A DNA stretch of 64,000 nt from Agrococcus sp. ProA11 (GCF_039880525.1 NZ_CP156989.1:2108001-2172000), one strand, 5' to 3'. Counted from the first letter of the stretch, positions 10,720-19,355 are shown. A program made the numbers and translations. Notes: a model not told the origin generated them from the sequence alone.

Positions 10720-11919
10720 CTACGGGAGGCGGCGGATGAGGGCGGTCGCGACCGCCTGCACGCCCTCGCCGCGGCCGATCGCGCCCAGGCCGTCGGTCGT
10801 GGTGCCGGCGACGCTGACGGGCGCGCCGACCATCGCCGTGAGCACGCGCTGCGCCTCGTCCCGTCGCGGCCCGATGCGCGGCCGGTTGCCGAGTACCTGC
10901 ACCGCCACGTTGACCGGTGCCCAGCCGTGCTCGGCGAGCCGCTCGACGGCGGCGCGCACGAAGACCTCACCGAAGGCCCCGGCATGCTGCGGATCGTCGA
11001 CGCCGACGAGTCCGCCGATGTCGCCGAGCCCCGCCGCGCTCAGCAGCGCATCGACGATCGCGTGACAGACGACATCCCCGTCGGAGTGGCCGGCGAGTCC
11101 CTGCCCCTCCCACGCGAGTCCGGCGAGCCGCAGCGGGCCGTCGCCGCCGAAGCCGTGCACGTCGACGCCGACGCCGGTCCTGATCTCGATCGTGGGCTCG
11201 CTCATGGTCGTCTCCGTCACCGGGCCCTCGTCGGCAGCCAGCAGCAGCTCGGCACGCTGCGCATCGGCCTGCGTCGTGATCTTGAACGCGAGCTCGGAGC
11301 CCTCGACGGGCACGACCGTCTCGCCGAGCGCCTGCACGAGCTGCGCGTCGTCCGTGGAGGTCGCGCGCGCAACGCCGGCCGCGGCATACGCCCGCCGGAG
11401 CAGGGCGGTATCGAATCCCTGCGGCGTCTGCATCGCGCGCAGCCGGGAACGGTCGACGATCCCGCCCAGCTCGCCGTCGCTCGCCTCGCGCACGGTGTCG
11501 ACGACCGGCAGCACCGGCACGACGGCGCGCGCGCCCGCGTGCAAGGCGGCCATGACGCGCTCGACCTGCGTCAGCGGCATGAGCGCGCGAGCTGCGTCGT
11601 GCACCAGCACCCAGCGGGCGTCGCCCGCGGCGGCAAGCCCTGCCGCGACGGAGTCGGCCCTGGTCGCGCCGCCGGCCACCACCGTGGCAGCGGCGCTGGC
11701 ACCCGCGGACACACCCATCCCGGCGCGCTCGGCGATCGCGGCGGCATCCGCCTCCCAGCCCTCGGGCACCACGAGCACGACCGCGGCGTCGAGGCCCGCG
11801 AGGCCGCGCAGGGCGTGCTCGAGGATGGTCGCTCCGGCAACCTCCGCGAAGGCCTTGGGCACGCCGCGACCCAATCGGGTGCCGCTGCCTGCGGCAACGA
11901 CGATCAGCGCGGTGTCCAC
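10720..11919 (-). CDS. ispDF: Bifunctional IspD/IspF of the MEP isoprenoid pathway
   Basis: 399 residues, two enzymes fused. Residues 1-235 are IspD (2-C-methyl-D-erythritol 4-phosphate cytidylyltransferase): nucleotide loop VVAAGSGTRLGRGVPKAF, VLVHDAARAL, and TPQGFDTALLRRAY. Residues 240-399 are IspF (MECDP synthase): metal site GVDVHGF, GHSDGDVVCHAIVDALLSAAGLGDIG, and TTTDGLGAIGRGEGV. No stop separates them, although an ATG (MSEPTIEIRTG) at the junction could also start IspF alone. IspE, the middle step, is not here. Start is GTG at 11919, with TAGGCT 7 nt upstream. Lies downstream of carD. Confidence 0.94.
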   Translation of the reverse strand: MDTALIVVAAGSGTRLGRGVPKAFAEVAGATILEHALRGLAGLDAAVVLVVPEGWEADAAAIAERAGMGVSAGASAAATVVAGGATRADSVAAGLAAAGDARWVLVHDAARALMPLTQVERVMAALHAGARAVVPVLPVVDTVREASDGELGGIVDRSRLRAMQTPQGFDTALLRRAYAAAGVARATSTDDAQLVQALGETVVPVEGSELAFKITTQADAQRAELLLAADEGPVTETTMSEPTIEIRTGVGVDVHGFGGDGPLRLAGLAWEGQGLAGHSDGDVVCHAIVDALLSAAGLGDIGGLVGVDDPQHAGAFGEVFVRAAVERLAEHGWAPVNVAVQVLGNRPRIGPRRDEAQRVLTAMVGAPVSVAGTTTDGLGAIGRGEGVQAVATALIRRLP

Positions 11920-11977
11920 AGCCGACAGCCTAGGGCGGCAGCGGCGGCCGTCCCGCTCGGGACGGGCGGAAACCAGA

Positions 11978-12008
11978 ACGGCACCCGCACACAGGGTGCA
12001 GGTGCCGT
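11978..12008 (-). terminator. Stem-loop between carD and ispDF
   Basis: ACGGCACC pairs with GGTGCCGT over 8 bp around a 15-base loop; an alternative inner stem GCACCC/GGGTGC is also possible. It sits 17 bases after the carD stop and may reduce read-through into ispDF, which has its own promoter. Confidence 0.5.
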
Positions 12009-12024
12009 CGCGGTCAGTCGAGTG

Positions 12025-12513
12025 TCAGCTCGCGGGGGCCAGTGCCGCGTCGAGGCGGGCTGCCGCGGCATCCTCGTCGGTCTTCTCGGCGAGCGCGAGC
12101 TCGGAGACCAGGATCTGGCGCGCCTTCGCCAGCATGCGCTTCTCGCCGGCCGAGAGGCCGCGATCCTGGTCGCGGCGGCTGAGGTCGCGCACGACCTCGC
12201 TCACCTTGATCACATCGCCGGAAGCGAGCTTCTCGACGTTCGCCTTGTAGCGGCGGGCCCAGTTGGTGGGCTCCTCGGTGAAGTCGGCGCGCAGCACCTC
12301 GAACACGCGGTCGAGGCCCTCCTCGCCGATGACATCGCGGACGCCGACCATGTCGACGTTGGCGGCGGGGACCTCGATCGTCAATCCGCCCTGCGCAACG
12401 TTGAGCTTGAGGTACGTCATCTCGATGCCCTTGACCTTGCGGACCTTGACCTCGGTGATCGTCGCAGCGCCGTGGTGGGGGTAGACGACTGTCTCTCCGA
12501 CCTCAAAGTTCAT
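12025..12513 (-). CDS. carD: CarD-family RNA polymerase-binding regulator
   Basis: 162 residues. Residues 1-55 are the Tudor-like RNA polymerase interaction domain ([17 protein letters not shown]... [11 protein letters not shown]), the rest a helical DNA-binding domain with the conserved Trp in [15 protein letters not shown], which wedges open promoter DNA. CarD stabilises open complexes at rRNA and many other promoters and is essential in mycobacteria. Ribosome binding site GAGGAGC. Upstream on the coding strand a TAAAAT element is the likely -10, in an unusually AT-rich patch for this genome. Confidence 0.96.
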   Translation of the reverse strand: MNFEVGETVVYPHHGAATITEVKVRKVKGIEMTYLKLNVAQGGLTIEVPAANVDMVGVRDVIGEEGLDRVFEVLRADFTEEPTNWARRYKANVEKLASGDVIKVSEVVRDLSRRDQDRGLSAGEKRMLAKARQILVSELALAEKTDEDAAAARLDAALAPAS

Positions 12514-12620
12514 CGAATGCTCCTCGTCATAGCCAGAACCTTGATTTTATCACAGCGTGTCGCTCGCCAGCGCCTTGCACCAAGTGGTTGGATCACGCCT
12601 CGCGCGCCTACCGTAGAGGC

Positions 12621-13103
12621 ATGCCCCGACCTCAGCGACCGACCCGCAGCTATGCGACCGACCCGCTCACGCGCGCCGTGCGCGTCGTCGCGCTCGTCGG
12701 CGTCGCGAGCATCGCGGTCTGGCTGCTGCTGCTCTATCCCGCGCTCCCGCAGCGCGTGCCGACGCACTTCGACGCCGGCGGCACGGCCGACGCGTGGGGC
12801 GACAAGTCGAACGTGCTGCTGCTCATCGCCGTGTTCGTCGTGATGTCGGGAGCGATCGCCTGGCTCTCGACGAAACCGCACTGGGCCAACTATCCCGCCG
12901 CGGTCACGCCGTCGAACGCGCAGCGGCTCTATCGCGAGGCCGAGCGGATGCTGGCGTGGCTGCTGGTGCCCATCGCGGTGCTGTTCGCGGGCATCGCGCT
13001 GAGCCAGCTGTCCGTGCCCGCTGCGCCGCTGCTGCTGCTCGGCACGGGAGGCTTGCTCGCGGTCACGGCCATTGGGGTCGCGCGCCTGCTGCGCGCGGCT
13101 TGA
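12621..13103 (+). CDS. DUF1648-domain membrane protein
   Basis: 160 residues with four hydrophobic segments (about 23-42, 66-82, 110-130, 135-158). After the first helix comes the DUF1648 signature YPALPQRVPTHFDAGGTADAWGDKSN. DUF1648 forms the first part of SdpI-like immunity and signal proteins; here the SdpI extension is absent, and function is unknown. TACCGT at 12609-12614 ends 6 nt before the ATG: a leaderless start, preferred over the ATG at 12588. Confidence 0.85.
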   Translation: MPRPQRPTRSYATDPLTRAVRVVALVGVASIAVWLLLLYPALPQRVPTHFDAGGTADAWGDKSNVLLLIAVFVVMSGAIAWLSTKPHWANYPAAVTPSNAQRLYREAERMLAWLLVPIAVLFAGIALSQLSVPAAPLLLLGTGGLLAVTAIGVARLLRAA

Positions 13104-13198
13104 GCCCGCCCCGCAGCCGACACGCCACGCACTAGACTGTCTGCATCCGCGCCACCTCCCCCGGGCGGGCGCCAGCATCACCTGTCGAAAGGGTCCCC

Positions 13199-13660
13199 GT
13201 GCAGCCTCGCATCGCCGCCGCAGCAGCCGCAGCCGTCGTCGTCGCCTTCGCCGCGACCGGATGCAACCTCGTCACACCGCAGGCGACGCTGATCGAGTAC
13301 GACCCCTCCGACGGCGTCTCGGGTACCACGGGCACCGTCATGATCCACAACGCGATGCTCATCGGTGAGCCCGGCGGCGACGAACTGAGCCTCGCGGCCA
13401 CGTTCACGAACGATGGCGAGGCGACGTTCGTCGAGGTGCGCTACGAGGACGCGGTCGAGCAGGTGCGCGTGCCGGAGGGCGTCACGACCTACGGCTTCCC
13501 CGAGCAGCAGCTGATCCTCCCCTCGTCGGACGACCTCACCTTCGGCTCGCTGCAGAACGTCGCGTTCACGGCCGACGGCGCCGAGCCGGCCGGCCTGCGC
13601 GTACCCGCGATCTCGACCGAGGTCGTCGGCTACGAGACGCTCGCTCCGGCCGCCGAATAG
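13199..13660 (+). CDS. Small secreted lipoprotein of unknown function
   Basis: 153 residues. Start is GTG at 13199 after a GAAAGGG ribosome binding site. Signal peptide with lipobox ATGC (Cys22). The mature part is a predicted all-beta domain (MIHNAMLIGEPGGDELSLAATFTNDGEATFVEVRYED), like the hypothetical DNA-modification- or copper-related small lipoproteins of actinobacteria, but I cannot assign a family. TAGACT at 13134-13139 is a likely -10, giving a leader of about 50 bases. Ends 3 bases from the convergent response regulator. Confidence 0.78.
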   Translation: MQPRIAAAAAAAVVVAFAATGCNLVTPQATLIEYDPSDGVSGTTGTVMIHNAMLIGEPGGDELSLAATFTNDGEATFVEVRYEDAVEQVRVPEGVTTYGFPEQQLILPSSDDLTFGSLQNVAFTADGAEPAGLRVPAISTEVVGYETLAPAAE

Positions 13661-13663
13661 CGC

Positions 13664-14344
13664 TCAGCGCTCGAAGCGGTAGCCGAGCCCGCGCAGCGTC
13701 GCGACGCGGACCGGGTTGGCGGGATCCTCCTCGATCTTCGCCCGCAGCCGCTTGATGTGCACGTCGAGCGTCTTGGTATCGCCGAAGTAGTCGCTGCCCC
13801 AGACGCGGTCGATCAGCTGCGCCCGCGTCAGCACGCGCCCGGCGTTGCGCATGAGGTACTCGAGCAGCTCGAACTCTCGCAGCGGCATCGCCACGGGCTC
13901 GCCGGCGACGTGCACCGTGTGGCTGTCGGCGTCGAGCCGCACCCGCCCGATCTCCACCACGTCGTCATCGTCGTCCTCCTCGACGGCGCGACGTCGGAGC
14001 ACGGCGCGGATGCGCGCGACCAGCTCGCGCGTCGAGTACGGCTTGGTGACGTAGTCGTCGGCCCCCAGTTCGAGCCCGACCACCGTGTCCACCTCGCTGT
14101 CCTTCGCCGTCACCATGATGATCGGCACCTGCGAGCGCTGGCGCATGAGCTTGCACACCTCGGTGCCGCTGCGGCCGGGGAGCATGAGGTCTAGCAGCAC
14201 CAGATCGGCGCCCTGCTCCTCGAACATGTCCAGCGCGCGGATGCCGTCGGCGGCGTGCGCCGTCTCGTAGCCCTCGAGCTCGAGCAGGTAGGCGAGCGGC
14301 TCGGCGAGCGCGATCTCGTCCTCGACGATCAGGATGCGCGTCAT
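13664..14344 (-). CDS. regX3: Response regulator, RegX3/PhoP-type
   Basis: 226 residues, OmpR family. Receiver domain 1-115 with acidic pocket VEDE, phosphorylation site Asp52 (VLLDLMLPG), Thr79-region MVTAKD and Lys101 (VTKPYS). An acidic linker (EEDDDDDVVE) leads to the winged-helix DNA-binding domain (about 130-226, VWGSDYFGDTKTLDVHIKRLRAKI). Controls phosphate-starvation genes in actinobacteria as RegX3 or PhoP. Its ATG overlaps the stop of the sensor kinase gene by four bases. The nearby gpmA and divergent phoU are the mycobacterial gpm1-senX3-regX3 neighbourhood. Confidence 0.9.
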   Translation of the reverse strand: MTRILIVEDEIALAEPLAYLLELEGYETAHAADGIRALDMFEEQGADLVLLDLMLPGRSGTEVCKLMRQRSQVPIIMVTAKDSEVDTVVGLELGADDYVTKPYSTRELVARIRAVLRRRAVEEDDDDDVVEIGRVRLDADSHTVHVAGEPVAMPLREFELLEYLMRNAGRVLTRAQLIDRVWGSDYFGDTKTLDVHIKRLRAKIEEDPANPVRVATLRGLGYRFER

Positions 14345-15492
14345 GCGTTCTCCTTGCGGGTTGCTGTTGCCGCTGCGACCGGGAGCCGCAGGGTGAAGGT
14401 GGAGCCCTGGCCGGGATGCGACCACAGTCGCACCTCGCCCCCGTGGCTGATGGCGACGTGCTTGACGATGCTGAGGCCGAGGCCGGTGCCGCCCGTGACG
14501 CGGCTGCGCGCCGGGTCGATCCGGTAGAAGCGCTCGAACACGCGCTCGTGGTCCTCCTGCGCGATGCCGACCCCGTTGTCGGTCACCGCGATCTCGACCA
14601 CCTCGTCCACGACGCGGACGCCGACGCCCACGTGGGTCGCGGCGGGCGAGTACTGCACGGCGTTCGCGATCAGGTTCTGCACCGCCATGGTCACGAGCTC
14701 CTCGGAGCCCAGCACCTCGGCCTCGTCGAGCACGCGCGGCAGCACGCGCATGCGCTTCGTCTCCGCGAGCACCGAGTTGCGATCGACCGCCACGTCGACG
14801 ACGTGCGAGATGGAGAAGCGCTCCGCATGCTCGAGCGGATCGTCGGCCTGGATGCGCGAGAGGTCGATGAGCTCCTTGGTCATGCGGCCCAGCCGATCGG
14901 CCTCGACCTGCATCCGCTGCGAGAACGCACGCACCCGAGCGGGATCGTCGGCGGCCGCCTCGATCGCCTCGGAGAGCAGCGACAGCGCACCGATCGGCGT
15001 CTTCAGCTCGTGGCTGATGTTGGCGACGAAGTCGCGTCGCACGCCGGCGAGGCGCAGCTCCTCGGTGCGGTCGGAGACCAGCACCAGCATGAAGCGGTTG
15101 CCGAGCGGCGCGACGCGCGCCCGCAGCTGCAGCTCGGTGCCGACGCCGATGCGGCCGCGCCGGTAGACGATGTCGAGCACCTCGGCCTCGCCCGTCCGCC
15201 AGGTGCGACGCACCGCATCCATGATCTCCCTGGAGCGCAGCTCCCGACCGTCGACCAGGTCGAGCCCATGCGCACCCGGAGAGGCGAGGATCACCTGGTT
15301 GGAGCCGTCGAGGACGATGCCCGCGGACTCCAGCACATCGACCATCGCCGCGATGCCGTCCGGGATGGGCTCGGACGCGATCGCCATTACCTGCCGGCCG
15401 CGCTGCGCGGCGATGCCGAGCAGATACACGGAGCCGGACCCGAGAGCGAAGCCCAGCAAGAGCGCCAGGAGCACATACCAGGACGCATCCAC
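14341..15492 (-). CDS. senX3: Sensor histidine kinase, SenX3/PhoR-type
   Basis: 383 residues. One N-terminal transmembrane segment (WYVLLALLLGFALGSGSVYLL), a PAS domain (about 40-145), HisKA with phospho-accepting His161 in VANISHELKTPIGALS, and a HATPase with N box AVQNLIANAVQYSP, VTDNGVGIA and GGTGLGLSIVKH. There is little outside the membrane, so it probably senses phosphate indirectly, through the Pst transporter and PhoU, as in the SenX3 family. The GTG at 15492 is chosen because TACGAT ends 6 nt before it (leaderless). Confidence 0.9.
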   Translation of the reverse strand: MDASWYVLLALLLGFALGSGSVYLLGIAAQRGRQVMAIASEPIPDGIAAMVDVLESAGIVLDGSNQVILASPGAHGLDLVDGRELRSREIMDAVRRTWRTGEAEVLDIVYRRGRIGVGTELQLRARVAPLGNRFMLVLVSDRTEELRLAGVRRDFVANISHELKTPIGALSLLSEAIEAAADDPARVRAFSQRMQVEADRLGRMTKELIDLSRIQADDPLEHAERFSISHVVDVAVDRNSVLAETKRMRVLPRVLDEAEVLGSEELVTMAVQNLIANAVQYSPAATHVGVGVRVVDEVVEIAVTDNGVGIAQEDHERVFERFYRIDPARSRVTGGTGLGLSIVKHVAISHGGEVRLWSHPGQGSTFTLRLPVAAATATRKENA

Positions 15493-15528
15493 GCTTCGAT
15501 CGTATCCTGGCTGGACGCGGCCCCCGTG

Positions 15529-15561
15529 GTTCAGCCGTCGGACACCCGGCGGTAACCTGGC
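15529..15561 (+). promoter_or_regulatory. PHO-box-like direct repeats before phoU
   Basis: Three consecutive 11-bp units: GTTCAGCCGTC, GGACACCCGGC, GGTAACCTGGC. They resemble the PhoP/RegX3 target pattern of G(G/T)TCAYYYRG repeats every 11 bp. The first unit is the best match; the others are weaker. They sit between senX3 and phoU. Confidence 0.55.
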
Positions 15562-15631
15562 CGCGGAACACTCGGGGTTCGACACGTGCCCGGCCCCGAG
15601 CGGGTCCAGGCACAGCAGAAGGAGCAGCAGC

Positions 15632-16330
15632 ATGCGCGACGTATTCCAGCAGGAGCTCGCCGAGGTGCAGGATCGCCTCGTCGACATCGCCAACCACGTG
15701 GTCGTCTCGATCGAGTCGGCCGTGCGCGCGTTCGGCGACTCCAACGTGCAGCTCGCCGAGCAGGTGATCGCGACCGACCCCGTCATCGACGACAAGGCGG
15801 CGTCGCTCGACGAGCTCGTCATCAACATCATCGCCCGCCAGTCGCCCGTCGCACGCGACCTGCGCATCGTCGTGTCGGCCCTGCGCATCTCGGCGTCGCT
15901 CGAGCGCATGGGCGACCTCGCGCGCCACATCGCGCTGCTGGCCAGGTACCGCTTCCCGATGCAGGTCGTGCCGGAGCCGCTGCAGCCGACCTTCGCCGAG
16001 ATGGGCAGCCAGGACATCGAGATCGCGAAGATGCTGCGCGACCTGCTCGAGACGCAGGACCTCTCGCTCGCGGAGCGCCTGCAGACCGCCGACGACCGCG
16101 TCGATGAGCTGCACCGCGAGGTCTTCTCGCACGTGCTCGGCACCCAGTGGCAGGGCGCAGCCCATTCGACGGTCGACGCCACGCTCGCGAGCCGCTACCA
16201 CGAGCGATTCGCCGACCACGCGGTCGGCATCGCCAAGAAGGTGCAGTACCTCGCCACCGGCGACTGGGTCGGCGCCGACGACGACGGGCCCAGCGATGAC
16301 GCCCTGGAGCCGGTGCAGCCGATCTCCTAG
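15632..16330 (+). CDS. phoU: Phosphate signalling protein PhoU
   Basis: 232 residues, two three-helix bundles, each with the metal-cluster pattern ExxxD (first bundle: DPVIDDKAASLDELVINIIARQSP and ASLERMGDLARHIALLAR; second: RVDELHREVFSHVL and RYHERFADHAVGIAKKV). It links Pst transport to the sensor kinase and dampens phosphate uptake when phosphate is plentiful. AAGGAG ribosome binding site; start 15632. Divergent from senX3, with PHO-box-like repeats in between. Confidence 0.95.
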   Translation: MRDVFQQELAEVQDRLVDIANHVVVSIESAVRAFGDSNVQLAEQVIATDPVIDDKAASLDELVINIIARQSPVARDLRIVVSALRISASLERMGDLARHIALLARYRFPMQVVPEPLQPTFAEMGSQDIEIAKMLRDLLETQDLSLAERLQTADDRVDELHREVFSHVLGTQWQGAAHSTVDATLASRYHERFADHAVGIAKKVQYLATGDWVGADDDGPSDDALEPVQPIS

Positions 16331-16351
16331 GCCGAGCGGCGAGGGCCCGCA

Positions 16352-16387
16352 AGGGCCCGTGCCCTCAGCAGGGCCCGTGCGCTCAGC
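16352..16387. repeat. 18-bp tandem duplication
   Basis: Two adjacent 18-bp units (16352-16369 and 16370-16387) starting AGGGCCCGTGC, differing at one base, in the gap between convergent phoU and gpmA. With GAGGGC at 16341 they can fold a short hairpin that may serve as a terminator. Confidence 0.6.
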
Positions 16388-16396
16388 TCCGGCGGG

Positions 16397-17143
16397 TCAG
16401 TGCTTGCCCTGGCTCGCGACTGCCGCGGCTCCGGCTGCGGCCGCCTCGGGGTCGAGGTACTCCCCCGGCTCCAGCGGCATGTTGTCCTCGCCGAGCTTGT
16501 AGACCAGCGGGATGCCCGTAGGGATGTTGAGCTCGGCGATGTCGTCGTCCGAGATGCCGTCGAGGTGCTTGACGAGCGCGCGCAACGAGTTGCCGTGCGC
16601 GGTGACGAGCACCGTCTTGCCCGCGTCGAGATCCTTCGTGATGGTCGAGTCCCAGTAGGGCAGGAAGCGATCGATGACGTCCTTGAGGCACTCGGTCTTG
16701 GGCAGCTCGCCGTCGATGTCGTCATAGCGCGGGTCGCCGGCCTGCGAGAACTCGTTGTCGTCGGAGATGGGCGGCGGCGGGGTATCGAACGACCGGCGCC
16801 AGGTCATGAACAGCTCCTCGCCGTACTGCTCGAGCGTCTCGGCCTTGTTCTTGCCCTGCAGGTCGCCGTAGTGGCGCTCATTGAGACGCCACGAGCGGTG
16901 CACGGGGATCCAGGAGCGCTCGGCGGCATCGAGCGCGATGTTCGCGGTCTGGATGGCGCGGCGGAGCAACGACGTGTAGAGCACGTCCGGGAGCAGGTCG
17001 CGCTCGCGCAGCAGCTCGCCGCCGCGCTTCGCCTCCGCCTCGCCCTTCGCAGTGAGCCCGACGTCGACCCAACCGGTGAAGAGATTCTTCTCGTTCCAGT
17101 CGGACTGGCCGTGGCGGAGCAGGATCAGGGTGCGCTCAGTCAT
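16397..17143 (-). CDS. gpmA: 2,3-bisphosphoglycerate-dependent phosphoglycerate mutase
   Basis: 248 residues. Glycolysis: interconverts 3- and 2-phosphoglycerate in the cytosol through a phosphohistidine. Catalytic histidine in [10 protein letters not shown], partner residues [11 protein letters not shown] and the second histidine in [12 protein letters not shown]. The last about 15 residues are Ala-rich and probably disordered. TAGGCT ends 6 nt before the ATG at 17143: leaderless. Its place near senX3/regX3 matches mycobacteria. Confidence 0.96.
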   Translation of the reverse strand: MTERTLILLRHGQSDWNEKNLFTGWVDVGLTAKGEAEAKRGGELLRERDLLPDVLYTSLLRRAIQTANIALDAAERSWIPVHRSWRLNERHYGDLQGKNKAETLEQYGEELFMTWRRSFDTPPPPISDDNEFSQAGDPRYDDIDGELPKTECLKDVIDRFLPYWDSTITKDLDAGKTVLVTAHGNSLRALVKHLDGISDDDIAELNIPTGIPLVYKLGEDNMPLEPGEYLDPEAAAAGAAAVASQGKH

Positions 17144-17191
17144 GCCGCAAGCCTAGTCAACGCCCGTCGCGCGCGGGGATGCGCGGCGCGG

Positions 17192-18268
17192 TCAGGACGC
17201 GGGCGGTGCGGCCGGGCGGCGCACGGCGCCCAGCCGCGGCAGGCGCGGCGGGCGGTTCGCGTGGCCCGCGCTCGGCGGCACGAGCAGCTGCTGGCCGGCC
17301 GCGACATCCAGGCCCTCCGCGGTGCGCACGACAAGATCCTGGTCGGCGGGCGTCGAGCGGCGCACCACCGCGAGCGCGATCGGGCCGAGCTCGTCGTGGA
17401 TCGCGACCGACGTCACTGCACCGGCCGCCTGCTCGCCGGCGAGCACGGCGTCACCCGGCGCGACCTGCGCGTTCTGGCTGCCGTCGAGGTGCAGCAGCAC
17501 GATGCGTCGGGGCGGCGCGCCGAGGTTGTGCACCTTGGCGACCGTCTCTTGGCCGCGGTAGCAGCCCTTGTCGAGGTGCACGGCCGTCGTCAACCAGTCG
17601 AGCTCGTGCGGGATGGTGCGGTCGTCGACCTCGGCGAGCGCAGGTCGGCCGGCGGCGATGCGCAGGGCATCCGCAGCCATGGTGCCGACGAATCGGTCGG
17701 GCGCGATCGCGGCCGCCTGCGCGAGCGTCAGGATCGACTCCGACCAGTGCAGCGGCTCCCCCGTCGGCTCGCCGTAGCGGATGCCGCCCGGCGAGACCTC
17801 CGGCCAGCCGTCCACCCACCGCGGCGCGTCGGCGAGCGCATCCGTCGGCTCGCCCGCAGTGCCAACGACCACGACGTCGGGGCGCTCGATCTCGACCCGC
17901 TTCGCGAAGCGCATCCGCGTCAGCCAGGTCTCGAGCGCGTCGGCGGTGTCGGCGTCGACGATCGCCCAGAGCGCATCCCCCGTCCAGTGCAGGCGCAGCG
18001 CGTGCTCGATGCGGCCGACGGGCGAGAGCACCAGGGTCTCGGTCGAGGCGCCGGGCGCGAGTCGCCCGAGCGCCTGGCTGGTGATCGAGTCGAGCCAGGG
18101 CAGCGTGTCGGGTCCGGTGAGGCGCAGCACCTCGCGAGGCAGCAGCACCAGGCTGCCAGCGCGCAGCCGACGCTGCTCGGCGATCGGATTGCCGACATGC
18201 AGCGGCAGGCGGGTGCGCTCGTCGAGCACGGCGTCCGGAATGCCGGCGGCGATCTCGCGGGCGGTCAC
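17192..18268 (-). CDS. ygfZ: YgfZ/GcvT-like folate-binding protein
   Basis: 358 residues with the GcvT fold and the hallmark KGCYRGQETVAKVHN at about residue 234, which identifies the YgfZ/IBA57 branch rather than the glycine-cleavage enzyme. This family helps repair or load iron-sulfur clusters in a folate-dependent way. The GTG start overlaps the stop of the nitrobindin-like gene by four bases (GTGA), so they are co-translated. The tail (about 330-358) is Pro/Arg-rich. Confidence 0.9.
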   Translation of the reverse strand: MTAREIAAGIPDAVLDERTRLPLHVGNPIAEQRRLRAGSLVLLPREVLRLTGPDTLPWLDSITSQALGRLAPGASTETLVLSPVGRIEHALRLHWTGDALWAIVDADTADALETWLTRMRFAKRVEIERPDVVVVGTAGEPTDALADAPRWVDGWPEVSPGGIRYGEPTGEPLHWSESILTLAQAAAIAPDRFVGTMAADALRIAAGRPALAEVDDRTIPHELDWLTTAVHLDKGCYRGQETVAKVHNLGAPPRRIVLLHLDGSQNAQVAPGDAVLAGEQAAGAVTSVAIHDELGPIALAVVRRSTPADQDLVVRTAEGLDVAAGQQLLVPPSAGHANRPPRLPRLGAVRRPAAPPAS

Positions 18269-18882
18269 TGCTCGCTCGCCTCGCTCGGCGTGCGACGCGC
18301 GAGACGCGCAGAGGCGTGGCTCTCGAGCCCTTGGCCGAGCGCGGCGAGATCCCAGGCCCAGAGGAGGTGGTTCTCGACCAGCCCGTACATGCGGGTGGAG
18401 GCCGTGTGCTCCTTGGCGCTCGCGCCGCGCAGCACCGCGTCCGTCGCCAGGTCGATGCGGGGGCCGGTGATGGTGCCGAGGTAGAGCTCGGCGACTCCCG
18501 TCGGGTGCGAGATGAGCGCCTGGAGGTCGAAGGCGCCGTCGGGCCGGCGCAGCCCCTCGACCGCCTCGGCGTCGGGGTAGGCCGGGTGGCCAGCGGGCGG
18601 CAGCATCCCCGGGCCCGCGTCGGCGTCATTCGCGGGGCGCGCCAAGCGCCAGAAGCCGCTCTCGGCCGCCAGCGGGGTCAACTCATCATCGAGCTGCCAG
18701 GCGTAGGCCTCGTAGACCAGGTATGGATGCCCGTGGTGCGCGAACGAGACGCGCTGACCGAACTCCTGCTCGATCGTGCGCTCGCCCACCGGGAACGACA
18801 GCACACCGGTGCCCTCCCACGTGCCGATCAGCCACTGCAGCGGGCCCAGCTCTGCGGGGAGCGTCGGGTCGAGCTCCAGCAT
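18265..18882 (-). CDS. Nitrobindin-like heme-binding beta-barrel (FABP-family) protein
   Basis: 205 residues. Begins with LGPLQWLIGTWEGTGVLSFP, the G-x-W-x-G-x-G signature of the DUF1794/nitrobindin barrel, followed by YLVYEAYAWQLDDELTPLAAESGFWRL. The conserved late histidine segment that would hold heme falls around STRMYGLVENHLLWAWDLA. Mycobacterial Rv2717c is the usual relative; nitrobindins convert peroxynitrite at a ferric heme. Ends with an overlap into ygfZ; preceded four bases upstream by a 40-residue membrane protein. Confidence 0.88.
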   Translation of the reverse strand: MLELDPTLPAELGPLQWLIGTWEGTGVLSFPVGERTIEQEFGQRVSFAHHGHPYLVYEAYAWQLDDELTPLAAESGFWRLARPANDADAGPGMLPPAGHPAYPDAEAVEGLRRPDGAFDLQALISHPTGVAELYLGTITGPRIDLATDAVLRGASAKEHTASTRMYGLVENHLLWAWDLAALGQGLESHASARLARRTPSEASEQ

Positions 18883-18885
18883 CGG

Positions 18886-19008
18886 CTAGCGCTGCCCCCG
18901 GAAGAGGTTGCGGATCACGACGAACGAGACGCCGGTGATCGCGAGCATCGCGAGGCCGAGCAGACCGAGGTAGAAGATCTCGAGGGCGACGATGGGGATG
19001 GCATCCAT
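18886..19008 (-). CDS. 40-residue single-pass membrane protein
   Basis: Unrecognised. Residues 3-32 form one strongly hydrophobic helix (IPIVALEIFYLGLLGLAML), the end is basic (VVIRNLFRGQR), so the C-terminus is probably cytoplasmic. TAGGAT ends exactly 6 nt before the ATG at 19008, the same leaderless layout as in annotated genes here. The stop lies 3 bases before the start of the nitrobindin-like gene, so they would share a message. Too short for routine gene callers. Confidence 0.7.
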   Translation of the reverse strand: MDAIPIVALEIFYLGLLGLAMLAITGVSFVVIRNLFRGQR

Positions 19009-19067
19009 GCCGCGATCCTATCGCGCGCCGATGGGATGCTGCCGTGCCCGCGACACGTCCGCGCCGC

Positions 19068-19355
19068 TCAGAGCGCGGTGAACGGCACCAGGATCGCGCT
19101 CGCCACCGCGAGCACCACCACGGAGCCGAAGATCGCCGCCGCCAGGCGGTCGACGAGGCCGGGCTCGGTCGGGCCGCCGAGCTGGATCGCGAACGCGACC
19201 AGCGTGCACGCGCCGAGCACGATCGGGAGCCAGACGATGCCGTCCAGCGGCGTGAGCAGACCGACACCGGTCGCGCCGAGCGCCGCCAGCAGCCACACGG
19301 GCCACACGCTGGCCCACTGCCAGGAGCCCGCCTTGCTCGTGCCGCCACCCTCCAT
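19068..19355 (-). CDS. Small integral membrane protein of unknown function
   Basis: 95 residues, three hydrophobic stretches (about 16-30, 38-58, 71-95) and the segment GGPTEPGLVDRLAAAIFGS. No family recognised. Start uncertain: ATG at 19355 or 19364. A CACAAT element lies 7 nt before 19355, the same hexamer that precedes ppk by 6 nt, so 19355 is preferred. Divergent from the GlnR-like regulator. Confidence 0.65.
   Translation of the reverse strand: MEGGGTSKAGSWQWASVWPVWLLAALGATGVGLLTPLDGIVWLPIVLGACTLVAFAIQLGGPTEPGLVDRLAAAIFGSVVVLAVASAILVPFTAL

Noticed and set aside
13664-16219. Long minus frame merging the response regulator with upstream sequence opposite phoU
   Set aside because: The regulator begins at MTRILIVEDE (14344); the rest is out of frame with the kinase and antisense to phoU.
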